Assembly (NCBI RefSeq): GCF_026723865.1
Contig: NZ_CP113529.1
Coordinates: 4,030,001 to 4,094,000 of the forward strand
Direction of reading: 5' to 3'
Length of the DNA stretch: 64,000 nucleotides
Source: Mycobacterium sp. Aquia_216
GTDB taxonomy: Bacteria > Actinomycetota > Actinomycetes > Mycobacteriales > Mycobacteriaceae
Of this stretch, positions 27,165 through 36,215 are shown in pieces; the stretch's first letter is position 1; every line of letters starts with the position of its first letter. The translations under genes and the position numbers were made by a program. The notes beneath the pieces were generated by a model that did not search any database, was not told the origin of the DNA, and saw only the letters and a list, made by a program, of their open reading frames with translations.

Positions 27165-28238
27165 TCAGCGACCGGTGTTGGGGAAGAACGTGTTGTTGAC
27201 CGGCATCCGGAAACCCGGAGTGCCAGGGCAGGGACCATAGGCGGTGGGTGCGCTCGAGTATGGATTGCCCGGGATGTTGCACAGGCCGTTGATCAGGTGG
27301 GCCGGGTAGTCCGTCGGGTAGGGCGAGGCGTGCAGACCGGCGGGGATCTGAACCAGCAGCAGGGCCCACATTGACATCGCGAATACCGCGACGGTGGCCA
27401 AAACGCTGACGGCGGTGCGCGCGGCAGGCCGAAACGATTCCAAGCCGCGTTCGGTGATCGTCTGACCCTTGTCATTGCGAAAGTACCGCACGGCGGCGAA
27501 CGTGGTGAAAACGATTCCGGTGGTAAGGTATTCGGCCCACGCGTAGCGCTGACCGTTGGAGAAAAGGGAGAACGCCGCGGGCGCGCCGGGCAAGCCCCAC
27601 AAGTTGAACAGGAAAGTAGGCGCCTCGAGGCAGAAGCCCAGGAACAGCCCGTAGGCGTAGGCGAATGCCAGCAGCGCGAAGGTGCTGATCTGGGGAAGCC
27701 GCCGGTGCACGGCGGACATGCCGTGGTTGAGGATGATCGAGAATCCCAACAGGCCGAACGGATAGATGAACATGATGAACACCGGTTGCGGCATCAGCCC
27801 GGCGGTCGGGTTCACCACACCCGGGGCCTGGGCTACCCAGGTGTTGAGGTTGAGCCATTGCGAGCTGTACATGAAGTTCGGCTGCATCCAGTTGACCATC
27901 GGGTCCCAGAACAGTGTGAAAAACCCGGCGATGATGATGACCGCGTCGAAAATCAGCCGCCGCTGCTGAAGACATTGCCGCACAACGTAAACACTGATCA
28001 CGACTGCAGTCGCGGCCACGATCGTCTCGTAGGTGCGTGCCACCCACCAGGAGGGCGCACCGGGGTCACGGGCGGCGGTGATCTGGGTCGGGCCCGAAGC
28101 CAGCCAGGCTACCCAGGTCCAGAGCGCGTAACCGGCGACCAAGGCGCCGATGACGGCCAAGATGACCGGGGCCGGTACCTGCCGGGGCGGTGCCGGTACG
28201 GCCAGGGATTTGCGGTGATCCGCTGCGACAGTGGACAT
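27165..28238 (-). CDS. AveC-like (spirocyclase-family) membrane protein, copy 3
   Basis: A 357-residue polytopic protein. The first segment is VILAVIGALVAGYALWTW. Family motifs are LQQRRLIFDAV, SQWLNLNTW, PVFIMFIYPFGLLGFS, the cytosolic RNDKGQTITERG, and the Cys/Pro-rich tail LINGLCNI ... YGPCPGTPGF, which is also found in the relic at 17829. I chose ATG 28238 (MSTVAADHRK), with GGAGG 4 bases upstream; the longer frame (28271) has no better site. It lies 94 bp downstream of a TetR gene on the same strand, with an inverted repeat between them. Confidence 0.75.
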   Translation of the reverse strand: MSTVAADHRKSLAVPAPPRQVPAPVILAVIGALVAGYALWTWVAWLASGPTQITAARDPGAPSWWVARTYETIVAATAVVISVYVVRQCLQQRRLIFDAVIIIAGFFTLFWDPMVNWMQPNFMYSSQWLNLNTWVAQAPGVVNPTAGLMPQPVFIMFIYPFGLLGFSIILNHGMSAVHRRLPQISTFALLAFAYAYGLFLGFCLEAPTFLFNLWGLPGAPAAFSLFSNGQRYAWAEYLTTGIVFTTFAAVRYFRNDKGQTITERGLESFRPAARTAVSVLATVAVFAMSMWALLLVQIPAGLHASPYPTDYPAHLINGLCNIPGNPYSSAPTAYGPCPGTPGFRMPVNNTFFPNTGR

Positions 28239-28298
28239 GATGCCTCCAATTCGGAGCCCACGCGGAAACACGCTGTAGCGCTTTACCGTACAACGCGA

Positions 28299-28325
28299 GG
28301 CGACACGCTGACAAGATGTGTCGCC
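28299..28325. promoter_or_regulatory. Inverted repeat GGCGACAC-N11-GTGTCGCC
   Basis: Perfect 8-bp arms (28299-28306 and 28318-28325), located just after the TetR stop and 61 bp before the AveC ATG on the same strand. It could be an operator for the TetR in front of the AveC gene, or a weak terminator of the TetR transcript. It has no T-tract. Confidence 0.45.
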
Positions 28326-28332
28326 ATGTCGC

Positions 28333-28899
28333 CTAGCTGTCGGCGAAGACTGACGGCACCGCGTAGGTCTGAAACTCGTTGCGCAGCGCTACGGCGTCAT
28401 GATTTTCCCGCAGCAGGGCGAAGCTGATCACGCCGAGCAGCCACTGGCTTGCTTCGTCAACCACGACACCCTGCCGGAGCTGTCCGGCACTGGCCGCCTG
28501 CTCGAGCACCGGTCGCAAACTCTTGGCCAGCAGCGCCTGCACAGCGCTAGCACCGCCAATGATCCGATCGACGGTCTCGCGTGGCAGCGCGTCCGCCAAT
28601 GCCCCGAATTCTTCATCACTGCTGGCGATTTCAACAGCGCGGGCGAGGACTTCGACGAAACGTTCGCGTAGGTCGGAAGGCCCGTCGGCCAAGGCCGCAT
28701 CCAGGCGCTGCTGCAATTCGCCACAGCAGGCCACCAGCGCGAGCCCGATCAGTTCGTCACGGCCAGTGACGAAGTCGTACAAGGTCTGGCGCGCCAGCTG
28801 CGCCTCCTTGGCGATGTCGGCCATACGAGTGCGCGCCACGCCATAGCGGGCGAACACTGCCCGTGCGGCGCTGACGATCCCGGCGGTGGTGGCGTCCAT
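28333..28899 (-). CDS. TetR-family transcriptional regulator
   Basis: A 188-residue TetR protein with the helix-turn-helix at about residues 5-52 (IVSAARAVFARYGVARTRMA, IAKEAQLARQTLYDFVTGRDELI). It is similar to the protein at 41263, which has the same FARYGVDRTTMDDIAKESG pattern. It sits directly upstream of an AveC-like gene, as that relative sits directly downstream of one, so both may regulate AveC-type genes. Confidence 0.9.
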   Translation of the reverse strand: MDATTAGIVSAARAVFARYGVARTRMADIAKEAQLARQTLYDFVTGRDELIGLALVACCGELQQRLDAALADGPSDLRERFVEVLARAVEIASSDEEFGALADALPRETVDRIIGGASAVQALLAKSLRPVLEQAASAGQLRQGVVVDEASQWLLGVISFALLRENHDAVALRNEFQTYAVPSVFADS

Positions 28900-29027
28900 C
28901 GAATGTCCTGTCTAAGGTCGCGGCTCCTGCCGACCTGAGCGATATCCCGCGATTCTATGACCAGTGCCGGCGGTCCGGATCGCCAGGGAAGCACACTCGG
29001 CCGAACATTGACATGCCCGCGACGGTG

Positions 29028-29051
29028 TGTCTATTTTGAGACAGCTCTGTC
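29028..29051. promoter_or_regulatory. Overlapping small dyads upstream of FAD oxidoreductase
   Basis: TGTCT-N6-AGACA (29028-29043) overlaps GACA-N4-TGTC (29040-29051), about 80 bp upstream of the FAD oxidoreductase ATG and 130 bp from the divergent TetR start. This is a plausible operator for that TetR; the arms are short, so chance is possible. Confidence 0.35.
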
Positions 29052-29131
29052 AATTAATTCATGGCGGTAGGTGGCCCGGCGGCCGTAGCCCGAGCAGCGA
29101 AGCCGTCTGCCGCGCACCGATGGAGTACACG

Positions 29132-30730
29132 ATGAAAGCAACCGAGCTTCAAGACAGCTACGACTACATTGTGGTCGGCGGCGGTCATAACGGGCTGAGC
29201 GCGGCCTGCACACTGGCCCGTTCCGGGGCCACCGTGCTAGTCCTGGAGCAGCAGCCGCATCTAGGCGGCCTGGCCAGCAGTGGACCGTTTCTGGCCGAGG
29301 CCCCCGACCATATCCTGAGCCTGGGCGCGATGGACGACATGTTCATGTCGTGTACGACGTTCATTTCCGATCTCGGCCTGCACCGATATGGCTACCGCAG
29401 TACGCCGGTCCAGGCCCCGTACGGCTGGATCGGCGAGGACGGGTCCACACTGCTGCTGTTCCGCGATCTGGATCGCACGCTGGCCGAGGTGCGCCGGTTC
29501 TCAGCCAAAGATGCCCGTACTTACGCGGAGCTGCTGCCGGCGCTCTCCTGGATTTTCGACGCACTGACCACGGTCATGCCGCATCATCCCGCGCAACTGC
29601 CGAAGGCCGGGTTGGGCAAGCTGATGCTCAAACTGGCTCCGAGTCGGGCGATTCGGAGCCAGTTGGGCCGGATCATGTCGCATAACCTGGTCGACCTGAT
29701 GGCCGATACCTTCGAGAGCGACCAGATGCGATCGCTTGCCACCTATTGGGGCAGCATGATCGGGCCGATCGATCACGACGGCGGCGGCTTCTACTGCGTC
29801 GGCCTGGCCGCGGTGCATCGCAAACCCGGAGTGATCCGCCCCCTCGGCGGGATGGGTGCGGCGATGGCCGCGATGGCGGAGTACGCGACCTACCGCGGCG
29901 CCCACATCCGCACCAGCATCCCGGTGCAACGCGTCGCGGTCACCAACAACCGCGCCACCGGTGTCGTACTCGGCGATGGCACCGAGATCGGTGCCGCCCG
30001 TGGGGTGCTCGCCGCCGTGCCCCCACAGCTGGCCTACGGCGAGCTGCTTGCCGACGATGTGCTGGATTCGGCGACCAAAGCCAAGGTCGCGATCCTGCCG
30101 GCCAGCGGCAACAACTCGGCCACCTTCAAAATCGATGTCGCCCTGTCCGGGCGGGCCAGCTATCCGAAAGGCGATGCGCAGCGGCGCAAAATCGACGACT
30201 TCGACATCCGCAAAACCGCCCTGATGACCGGAACGTTCGAGGAGAACATCCGCCAACTGCAGGCCATCCGGGGCGGCGACACGCTACAACGACCCCCGGT
30301 CTACATGGCCGTCCTCTCAGCCAATGACTCCGGACTGGCACCGGAGGGCCAGGATGTCGTCTATCTGGCCGCCAATGTCCCGGCCCAACCCCGCGACGGG
30401 TGGGAGAAGACAAAAGCCGCAATGTCGGAAGCGATCATGGACTCGGTGACCCAGCACATGGACGGTTTCGATGCCGAGATCGGCCGAATCGAAACCAGCC
30501 CTGCCGATTTCGGCGATCAGTTCGCCACCCCGAACGGTTCCTACTTCCACGTCGACATGACCCCGCTGCGGCTGGCGATGAACCGCCCCGCACCGGGCCT
30601 CGGCGGCTACCGCTCACCGGTACATAACTACTTCCACGCCGGCGCGGGGTCGCACCCCGGCGGCGGGGTGAGCGGGTGGCCCGGCCGACTCGCTGCCCAA
30701 ACCGCGCTCGGACAGCACGGCACCCAGTAA
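29132..30730 (+). CDS. FAD-dependent oxidoreductase, phytoene-dehydrogenase-like (PYROXD2/CrtI type)
   Basis: A 532-residue NAD(P)/FAD oxidoreductase. The dinucleotide fold GGGHNG is at residues 16-21, Glu39 binds the ribose and LGGLASSG follows. The C-terminal FAD site is GGYRSPVHNYFHAGAGSHPG with the helix GRLAAQTAL. It has the same length and motif positions as the protein at 47254, and the same C-terminal signature as the partial gene at the right edge, so these three form one subfamily. I chose ATG 29132, preceded by GGAG 6 bases upstream. The TetR gene is divergent; the next gene is a convergent, disrupted AveC-like gene. Confidence 0.85.
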   Translation: MKATELQDSYDYIVVGGGHNGLSAACTLARSGATVLVLEQQPHLGGLASSGPFLAEAPDHILSLGAMDDMFMSCTTFISDLGLHRYGYRSTPVQAPYGWIGEDGSTLLLFRDLDRTLAEVRRFSAKDARTYAELLPALSWIFDALTTVMPHHPAQLPKAGLGKLMLKLAPSRAIRSQLGRIMSHNLVDLMADTFESDQMRSLATYWGSMIGPIDHDGGGFYCVGLAAVHRKPGVIRPLGGMGAAMAAMAEYATYRGAHIRTSIPVQRVAVTNNRATGVVLGDGTEIGAARGVLAAVPPQLAYGELLADDVLDSATKAKVAILPASGNNSATFKIDVALSGRASYPKGDAQRRKIDDFDIRKTALMTGTFEENIRQLQAIRGGDTLQRPPVYMAVLSANDSGLAPEGQDVVYLAANVPAQPRDGWEKTKAAMSEAIMDSVTQHMDGFDAEIGRIETSPADFGDQFATPNGSYFHVDMTPLRLAMNRPAPGLGGYRSPVHNYFHAGAGSHPGGGVSGWPGRLAAQTALGQHGTQ

Positions 30731-30758
30731 CCGTCGCACTGTGATAACAGATTGACGC

Positions 30759-31687
30759 TCAACGTTTTTGACTACGGGCGGGGACCGGAACGCCCGGGCC
30801 GGAGCATGTGTTGCGGTGGGCGCCAGAGGCGCACATGTCGTTGATCATGTAGGACGGATACCCGGCCGGAAAGGCGTCGGCATGGGTACCGAACCACTGC
30901 TGCGGAATCATGTAGAGCACCACGAAGCCGATATGGATGGCGCCATAGATGGCGAGGAATTTCAATGCCTGCCTGGCTTTGGTGCCGGCGTTGAGCCGGT
31001 CGATGCCGCGCTCGACAATGGTGCGTCCGCGGTCATCACTGAAATAACTCAGACAGGCGATCGCCCCCAACGCTAAGCCGTCGAACAACACGGTCTCCGA
31101 CATCGGAATCTGATACGTCTGACCGGCAAACAACGTGATCGTCCTAATACCACCCGGATACGCATAGGCACCGGTGCGCAAGACGAGTCCTTCAATGACG
31201 GTGTCGGTGATGACCAGACCCACAACGATCAACGCGACAAAGCCAGGGACCCCCAGTTGCGGCCACCGCACCTTGAGCTTGCGAACTACCCACAACACGA
31301 TGATCACCTGGGAGAACACCAACGCGGTGTAGGCCGGCGGCACGATGAGCAGCGGTTCGGGCAGCCGGTTTGCGTTCGGGCTGATCCACGTTGGCCAGGA
31401 GCCATTGGCCCACGCACCGCGATTGAGCAAATGCGAGTTGTACAGCAACGACACCGACGTGTAGTTCATGAGCATGTCCCAGAAGAACACCGTCGAGGCG
31501 GTGAGCGCGATCATCGCATCGGTGGTCAGCCTGCGATATCGCCGCCACGGGCGGATCGCCCAGAGGTAGAACAACACTGCCGCGCCCAGCGTCCCAGCAC
31601 GAAAACCTGAAACATCAGTAGCGCGACACCGAGTCCAGCCCACATCAGCACCGGACGCGACTGCTTCTGCACGACGTGGGTCGGCAT
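30759..31687 (-). pseudogene. AveC-like membrane protein gene with frame disruption, copy 4
   Basis: The frame ending at 30759 encodes most of an AveC-like protein (RRYRRLTTDAM, NSHLLNRGAW, PPAYTALVFS, SDDRGRTIVERG, tail YMINDMCASG). It lacks an AveC-type start. The expected N-terminus (MPTHVVQKQ, then RPVLMWAGLGVALLMFQVF) lies in another frame from ATG 31687. The frame switch is around 31580-31600, where about 30 residues of the usual loop between segments 1 and 2 are also missing. This fits an out-of-frame deletion. An alternative GTG start at 31643 would give a 294-residue protein with a non-native N-terminus. A sequencing error cannot be excluded. Confidence 0.6.
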
Positions 31688-31825
31688 CAGCCCACTAGCC
31701 GGGGCCCACTCGGGAGACAGTCCACAATCGCCATCAGCACACCTCGACATCATTTAGCACAGGTCGTCACGAATCAACGGAGGCGTCATGGCGTCAGACC
31801 GGCGCTCCGTACCTCACCATAATTT

Positions 31826-31840
31826 GAGATTAATCATCTC
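31826..31840. promoter_or_regulatory. Dyad GAGAT-N5-ATCTC in AT-rich upstream region
   Basis: A 15-bp perfect dyad (31826-31840) inside the AT-rich 31688-31982 gap between the disrupted AveC gene and a family-B gene. Both are transcribed away from it, so it may be a shared operator. No other gene is seen in the gap; GAGGATTGGAG just before 31983 is the ribosome site. Confidence 0.35.
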
Positions 31841-31982
31841 CACAAGCTATCTATGCACCTCTAGACGATTTTGTTAATGAGTAGCGATAGCTAAGGACGT
31901 TGACAGACCGAAGCTGCGGTCACTACCGTTCAGCTCACGGGTCGGGGTTCACGCCGGTCATAACGAGGATTGGAGCGCACCG

Positions 31983-32759
31983 ATGCGCGCTGACGGTTTT
32001 CACCCCACCGTGTTGAAAGTCTGTGCTCACACCGGCTTTGCGTTTGCATTCTTCTGGCCGTTCGCGGCCACGGTCGTCTCGGGTTTTCAGTACATCCTGC
32101 CGCCGTCCGCGGCCGACCCCGCGCCTAAAGTGGTGGCCGAGTACTTGGCGAATACCACCGGAATTCGCATCGCCACTGTCATTTTCATCTTCTCCAGCAT
32201 CCTCTACACGACCTGGAGTATGAGCATCGTCCAGATGGTGCGGCGCCGAGAACGACAGTGGCCCATCCTGTTCAACATCATGGTGGTCGCGGTCGCTTGC
32301 GAGGTTGTCGTCGTGATGTTCATCGGTTTCTTCTTTGGCGCGGCGTCGTGGCGCCCGGGCGAAACCAGCGCCGACGTCACTCAGGCGCTCAACGATCTGG
32401 GCTGGCTGGGCGTGTTGTTCACCGGCGCCCCGTTCGCGCTCTTCCAGATCTGCCTTGCGGCGACCATCCTGCTCGACAACAGCGCGCGGCCCACCTTTCC
32501 GCGCTGGTCGGCCTACTTCAATCTGTTCTCGGCGTTCTTCATGTGCGAGGCTTCCCTGCTGCTGTTCTTCAAGACAGGCCCGTTCTCGCAGAACGGGGTA
32601 CTGGTTTTCTACGTCCCGATGATCGTGTTCTTCGTGTGGATCGTCATGTTCTCGGTGCTGACCCTGCGCGCGATCAACGCCGAGGCCGAGGAGCCCGCCC
32701 GCGATCAGACGCTCGTTGACAGCCCCCAGCTACGCACCCCCACCGGGGCGGCACACTAG
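31983..32759 (+). CDS. Six-segment membrane protein, FPRW family (family B, copy 2)
   Basis: A 258-residue protein with hydrophobic segments near residues 15-36, 62-83, 95-119, 140-162, 171-193 and 203-227. Family features are LPPSAADPAPKVVAEYL, NTTGIRIATV, ASWRPGETS, FPRW and KTGPFSQNG. The polar tail after residue 230 is probably cytosolic. It is divergent from the broken AveC gene and convergent with family-B copy 3, 27 bp away. Two paralogues facing each other suggest local duplication with inversion. Function unknown. Confidence 0.8.
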   Translation: MRADGFHPTVLKVCAHTGFAFAFFWPFAATVVSGFQYILPPSAADPAPKVVAEYLANTTGIRIATVIFIFSSILYTTWSMSIVQMVRRRERQWPILFNIMVVAVACEVVVVMFIGFFFGAASWRPGETSADVTQALNDLGWLGVLFTGAPFALFQICLAATILLDNSARPTFPRWSAYFNLFSAFFMCEASLLLFFKTGPFSQNGVLVFYVPMIVFFVWIVMFSVLTLRAINAEAEEPARDQTLVDSPQLRTPTGAAH

Positions 32760-32786
32760 AACGTCCATTGGCGGGTCCGCCAGGTA

Positions 32787-33605
32787 TCACCGCGTGGTTC
32801 CGGCAGCCTGTCCGTGCAACTCGCCGACTTGTGCTTGTAGCTGGGCGATTTGGGCCGCCAGCTCCGCGTGTGTCGGCGTGATCACGCCCCGAGCGCGTGA
32901 TGCCGCGGCGACGTTGACCTCGGCGACGTGGGTGTCCACTGCGCGAAGCAGATACACCGCGACGAGCACCAACCAGATGCCGAACACGATAACCGGCACC
33001 CACCACGCCAGAATCCCGTTCCACGCCAGTGGTCCATGCTTGAAGAACACGTTGAAGGTGCCCGCGCAGAAGATCGTGGCGGTCCACAGGTTGACGTAGC
33101 CGAGCCAGCGCGGAAACACCGGCGTGGAGCGACGGTCGATCAGGATGGCGACACCAAAAGCGGCCACCTGAGCAGCGGCTGTTCCGGTCATACCGACGAA
33201 CGGGATCCAAGCCATATCATTCAGCAGCTCAACGAGTTTGGGATCGCGGTCAGCGCGGAATGTCGCAGTCTGCCAGAAGAAGAGCAGATACAAGAACTCC
33301 AGCACGAACAGCATGCCGAACCCGAACTCGATCATTGCCAGCGCGGGAAACCTTCCCTCGATGCGGCGCATCTGAACCGCGATCTCGATGGCGAATACGC
33401 CCAGGCACACCGCGGCGGCCATCGTCACGAGCATGCCCCACCGAATCGTGGTGGCGTGGTCGAGGATGAGGCGCGTCGTCTCAAGCGTCGTTAAAGCCGG
33501 AGACGGAGGCGGAAAGAACCGTGCCAGCCCGACGAATCCTGCGACCATCAACACGAGACAGACGATCCCACTCCAGGCGCAGAATCGATGAACCGCTCTG
33601 TTCAT
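32787..33605 (-). CDS. Six-segment membrane protein with C-terminal coiled coil (family B, copy 3)
   Basis: A 272-residue family-B protein with six hydrophobic segments between residues 12 and 215. It shows RFFPPPSPA, ATFRADRDPK, FPRW and KHGPLAWNG. Unlike the other copies it ends in a 30-residue heptad-like helix (HAELAAQIAQLQAQVGELHG), probably a coiled coil for oligomerisation or partner binding. I chose ATG 33605, preceded by GGAGG 6 bases upstream. It is the last gene of the kinase-LLM-ligase operon, 19 bp after the ligase stop. Confidence 0.8.
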   Translation of the reverse strand: MNRAVHRFCAWSGIVCLVLMVAGFVGLARFFPPPSPALTTLETTRLILDHATTIRWGMLVTMAAAVCLGVFAIEIAVQMRRIEGRFPALAMIEFGFGMLFVLEFLYLLFFWQTATFRADRDPKLVELLNDMAWIPFVGMTGTAAAQVAAFGVAILIDRRSTPVFPRWLGYVNLWTATIFCAGTFNVFFKHGPLAWNGILAWWVPVIVFGIWLVLVAVYLLRAVDTHVAEVNVAAASRARGVITPTHAELAAQIAQLQAQVGELHGQAAGTTR

Positions 33606-33624
33606 GAGAATCCTCCAGTTACTT

Positions 33625-35196
33625 TCACTTGATGGCAGGCCGGCGATCGTCTGCCGTGCGGCGAGACGACGGATCCCTCTCCGGTGGTGCATTGAGGCTC
33701 AACTGGTTCCGCAACAGGTGCTTTTGGAGCTTTCCACCACCATTGCGCGGGACGACCGCGAAAATGAACTCACGCGGGATCTTGTAATCCGCGATCCGAG
33801 AAGCGCAATATTGCCGTATCGAGGCCGGCGTGACATCGGATCCGTCGGCGGCGGTGATGAACGCTACGACCGTTTCGCCCCATTCCGGGTCCGGTCGGCC
33901 GATCACCGCAACATCGGTCACCTCGGGGTGGTCCGCGATGGCTAGTTCGACCTCGGCCGAGTACACATTGCGTCCGCCGGTAATGATCACATCTCGCAAC
34001 CGGTCGACCAAACGCATCGCACCGTCGTCATACACCTGCATCAAATCGCCGGTGTGTAGCCAGCCGTCGCGGATCACGTCTGCAGTGGCTTGAGGCTGGT
34101 TCCAGTACCCCTTGGTGATGGCCTCGCCACGAAAAACCAGTTCTCCCACTTGCCCGGGCGGTGTGTCGTTACCACCCGGGTCGACGACTCGGGCCTCGAC
34201 GAAGGGCTGCGCAAGGTGGCCGGATGACTGCGGCCGAGACCGTACCTGTTCCATCGTCGAGTAAATGCCGGTTGGTCCGGCTTCGGTCTGACCGCACTGC
34301 TGGAAGAACGAGACGTGAGGAAAGGCGGCCAGTAGCCGCTCGATGGACGCCGCCGGCATCGGCGCCGCGCCGAAAATGCCGACGCGCCACGAGGTCAAGT
34401 CGGCGCTGTTGCCCTCGTAGGTATTCAGGATTCGCTGATACATGGTCGGAACGGCGAATAGCCATGTGGCACGGTGTTGTTCCACCAGCTCCAGCACGGT
34501 GCCGGCATCAAACTTCGGCACGACGATGTGGGTCCCGCCGAGCAGAGTTGTGGCGTTCAGATAGGTCATTCCGCCCGAGTGGTACATGGGCGCCAGGTGC
34601 AGGTAGCGATCGCCGTCGCGCAGGCCCAACGAAACAATCTGGGCCATCGCCGCCCAAACCGCGCGATGGTGATCGAGCAACACGCCCTTGGGCTTCCCGG
34701 TAGTACCCGAGGTGTACAAGATGAATGCGTCGTCTTGCTCGACGGCACGATCTTCATGCACGGGATCGCCGTATCCACCGGCCAGCAGGTCGGGATAGCG
34801 TGACGACGGTCCCAATGAGAGCAAGGTGGCCGATGCCGCTATCCGACTTGCGGCCTCGGCCAGCTGCGCGTCGGCCGGGCTGAACGCCAACACGGTGCTG
34901 CCGGAATCGTTCAGGATGTGGGCGAGTTCTGGTGCGGCCAACCTGGTATTCACCGGCACGACGATCGCGCCGACGCGCGACGCGGCATGCGACGCAATGA
35001 TGAATTCCGCAGAGTTCGGTGAAAGAATGGCGACGCGATCATGTTTGCGCACCCCGAACTCCTCGAGCGCGGCCGCCGTGGCGGCAATGTCGCTTTCCAG
35101 CGCACGCCAAGTCCACTGTCGCTCCGCCGTGACGATCGCCTCGCGTTCGCCCACCCGGCTGGCATTCGACAATGCCGTTCCGCCAATGGTCGGCAT
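33625..35196 (-). CDS. Acyl-CoA synthetase / AMP-dependent ligase (FadD-like)
   Basis: A 523-residue adenylate-forming enzyme. The AMP-binding motif YTSGTTGKPKG is at residues 161-171. QQCGQTEAGP and GWLHTGDLM follow, and the C-terminal lysine is in GGGKLQKHLLR. It resembles medium- and long-chain acyl-CoA ligases. It lies 104 bp after the LLM gene and 19 bp before a family-B membrane gene on the same strand, so it may act on the same carboxylic acid that the operon's kinase and flavoprotein handle. Confidence 0.9.
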   Translation of the reverse strand: MPTIGGTALSNASRVGEREAIVTAERQWTWRALESDIAATAAALEEFGVRKHDRVAILSPNSAEFIIASHAASRVGAIVVPVNTRLAAPELAHILNDSGSTVLAFSPADAQLAEAASRIAASATLLSLGPSSRYPDLLAGGYGDPVHEDRAVEQDDAFILYTSGTTGKPKGVLLDHHRAVWAAMAQIVSLGLRDGDRYLHLAPMYHSGGMTYLNATTLLGGTHIVVPKFDAGTVLELVEQHRATWLFAVPTMYQRILNTYEGNSADLTSWRVGIFGAAPMPAASIERLLAAFPHVSFFQQCGQTEAGPTGIYSTMEQVRSRPQSSGHLAQPFVEARVVDPGGNDTPPGQVGELVFRGEAITKGYWNQPQATADVIRDGWLHTGDLMQVYDDGAMRLVDRLRDVIITGGRNVYSAEVELAIADHPEVTDVAVIGRPDPEWGETVVAFITAADGSDVTPASIRQYCASRIADYKIPREFIFAVVPRNGGGKLQKHLLRNQLSLNAPPERDPSSRRTADDRRPAIK

Positions 35197-35300
35197 AACC
35201 TGTGTTCGCTCCCAGTCTCCGATTATTGAGCCCAGCTATATCAATATAAAGACGTCGCGCAACGGGGTCAACGACGCCGGCAACGCCAGAACGGCGTCAC

Positions 35301-36215
35301 CTAAAGAACTCTGACACCGGGTAACACGCGGCTCGCGAAGGTTTCGATGATCCTCGATCGATGCTCTACCGAACCTGCGGCAATCTGGATCAGCACCGTG
35401 TCCACCCCCGCCGCCGCGAATCGCGCCAGCCGATCGATAACGGCCTCCGGCGTACCGATCAGCAGGTAGCGATCGGCAAGCGTCGAAAAGTCCTGGCTGT
35501 AGGCCGCACTGACGGCGGCGACGCCCGTAGTCCGCGCCCAGGTCGAATCCGCGTCGACCGCCGTCCAGGCGAACAGCGCGGCCGACACCGCGTCCGCGTC
35601 TCGTTCGTGTTCAGCGGCCGCGGCACGAATCGTGGCCAATCCCTCGCCGACGTGCTTGGGTTCGACCATGTAGGGCAGCCATACCTGGGCGTGGCGGCCG
35701 GCGCGACGCAACGCGCCATTCTTGCGGCCGCCCAACCAGATCGGTGGACCTTCGGGCTGATGCGGCGCTGGGTCGAGAGCAACGCCGGAGAGCGTCGCGT
35801 AGCTGCCCTCGAAGTCGACCCTGCCGCCGGCGAAGAGCCTCCGGATGACCTCTAGGCCTTCGTCTAGACGGTGGAATCGCGTGGCCGGATCGACACCGGC
35901 CGCGGCGAATTCGGCAGGGTACTCGCCACCGGCACCGACCCCCAGTTCGAACCGGCCACCCGAAATGCGGTCGATGACGCTCGCCATCTTGGCTACCGCG
36001 ACGGCGGGATAAAGCGGCAGCAACGCGATCGACGTGACCAGACGAATGCGCGACGTCACTGCCGCTGCAGCGGCCAGCATCGCGAACGAATTCGGCGTCG
36101 GGCCGTGGAAGAACAGGTGTTCACCACAGCCGAGAATGTCGAAGCCGAGTTCCTCGGCGCGACGCGCCTCGGCCACGACCGTGTCCGGATTGTCGACGGT
36201 GATCCCGACTCGCAT
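35301..36215 (-). CDS. LLM-class F420-type oxidoreductase (luciferase-like)
   Basis: A 304-residue luciferase-like protein: MRVGITVDNPD, AEELGFDILGCGEHLFFHG, RIRLVTSIALLPLYPAVAVAKM and GGRFELGVGAGGEYPAEF. This pattern is common in F420-dependent mycobacterial oxidoreductases, though the cofactor is not proven. I chose ATG 36215 because it overlaps the kinase stop by one base (TGATG), an operon signature; the longer frame at 36254 would run inside the kinase gene. It is the second gene of the kinase-LLM-ligase-membrane operon. Confidence 0.88.
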   Translation of the reverse strand: MRVGITVDNPDTVVAEARRAEELGFDILGCGEHLFFHGPTPNSFAMLAAAAAVTSRIRLVTSIALLPLYPAVAVAKMASVIDRISGGRFELGVGAGGEYPAEFAAAGVDPATRFHRLDEGLEVIRRLFAGGRVDFEGSYATLSGVALDPAPHQPEGPPIWLGGRKNGALRRAGRHAQVWLPYMVEPKHVGEGLATIRAAAAEHERDADAVSAALFAWTAVDADSTWARTTGVAAVSAAYSQDFSTLADRYLLIGTPEAVIDRLARFAAAGVDTVLIQIAAGSVEHRSRIIETFASRVLPGVRVL

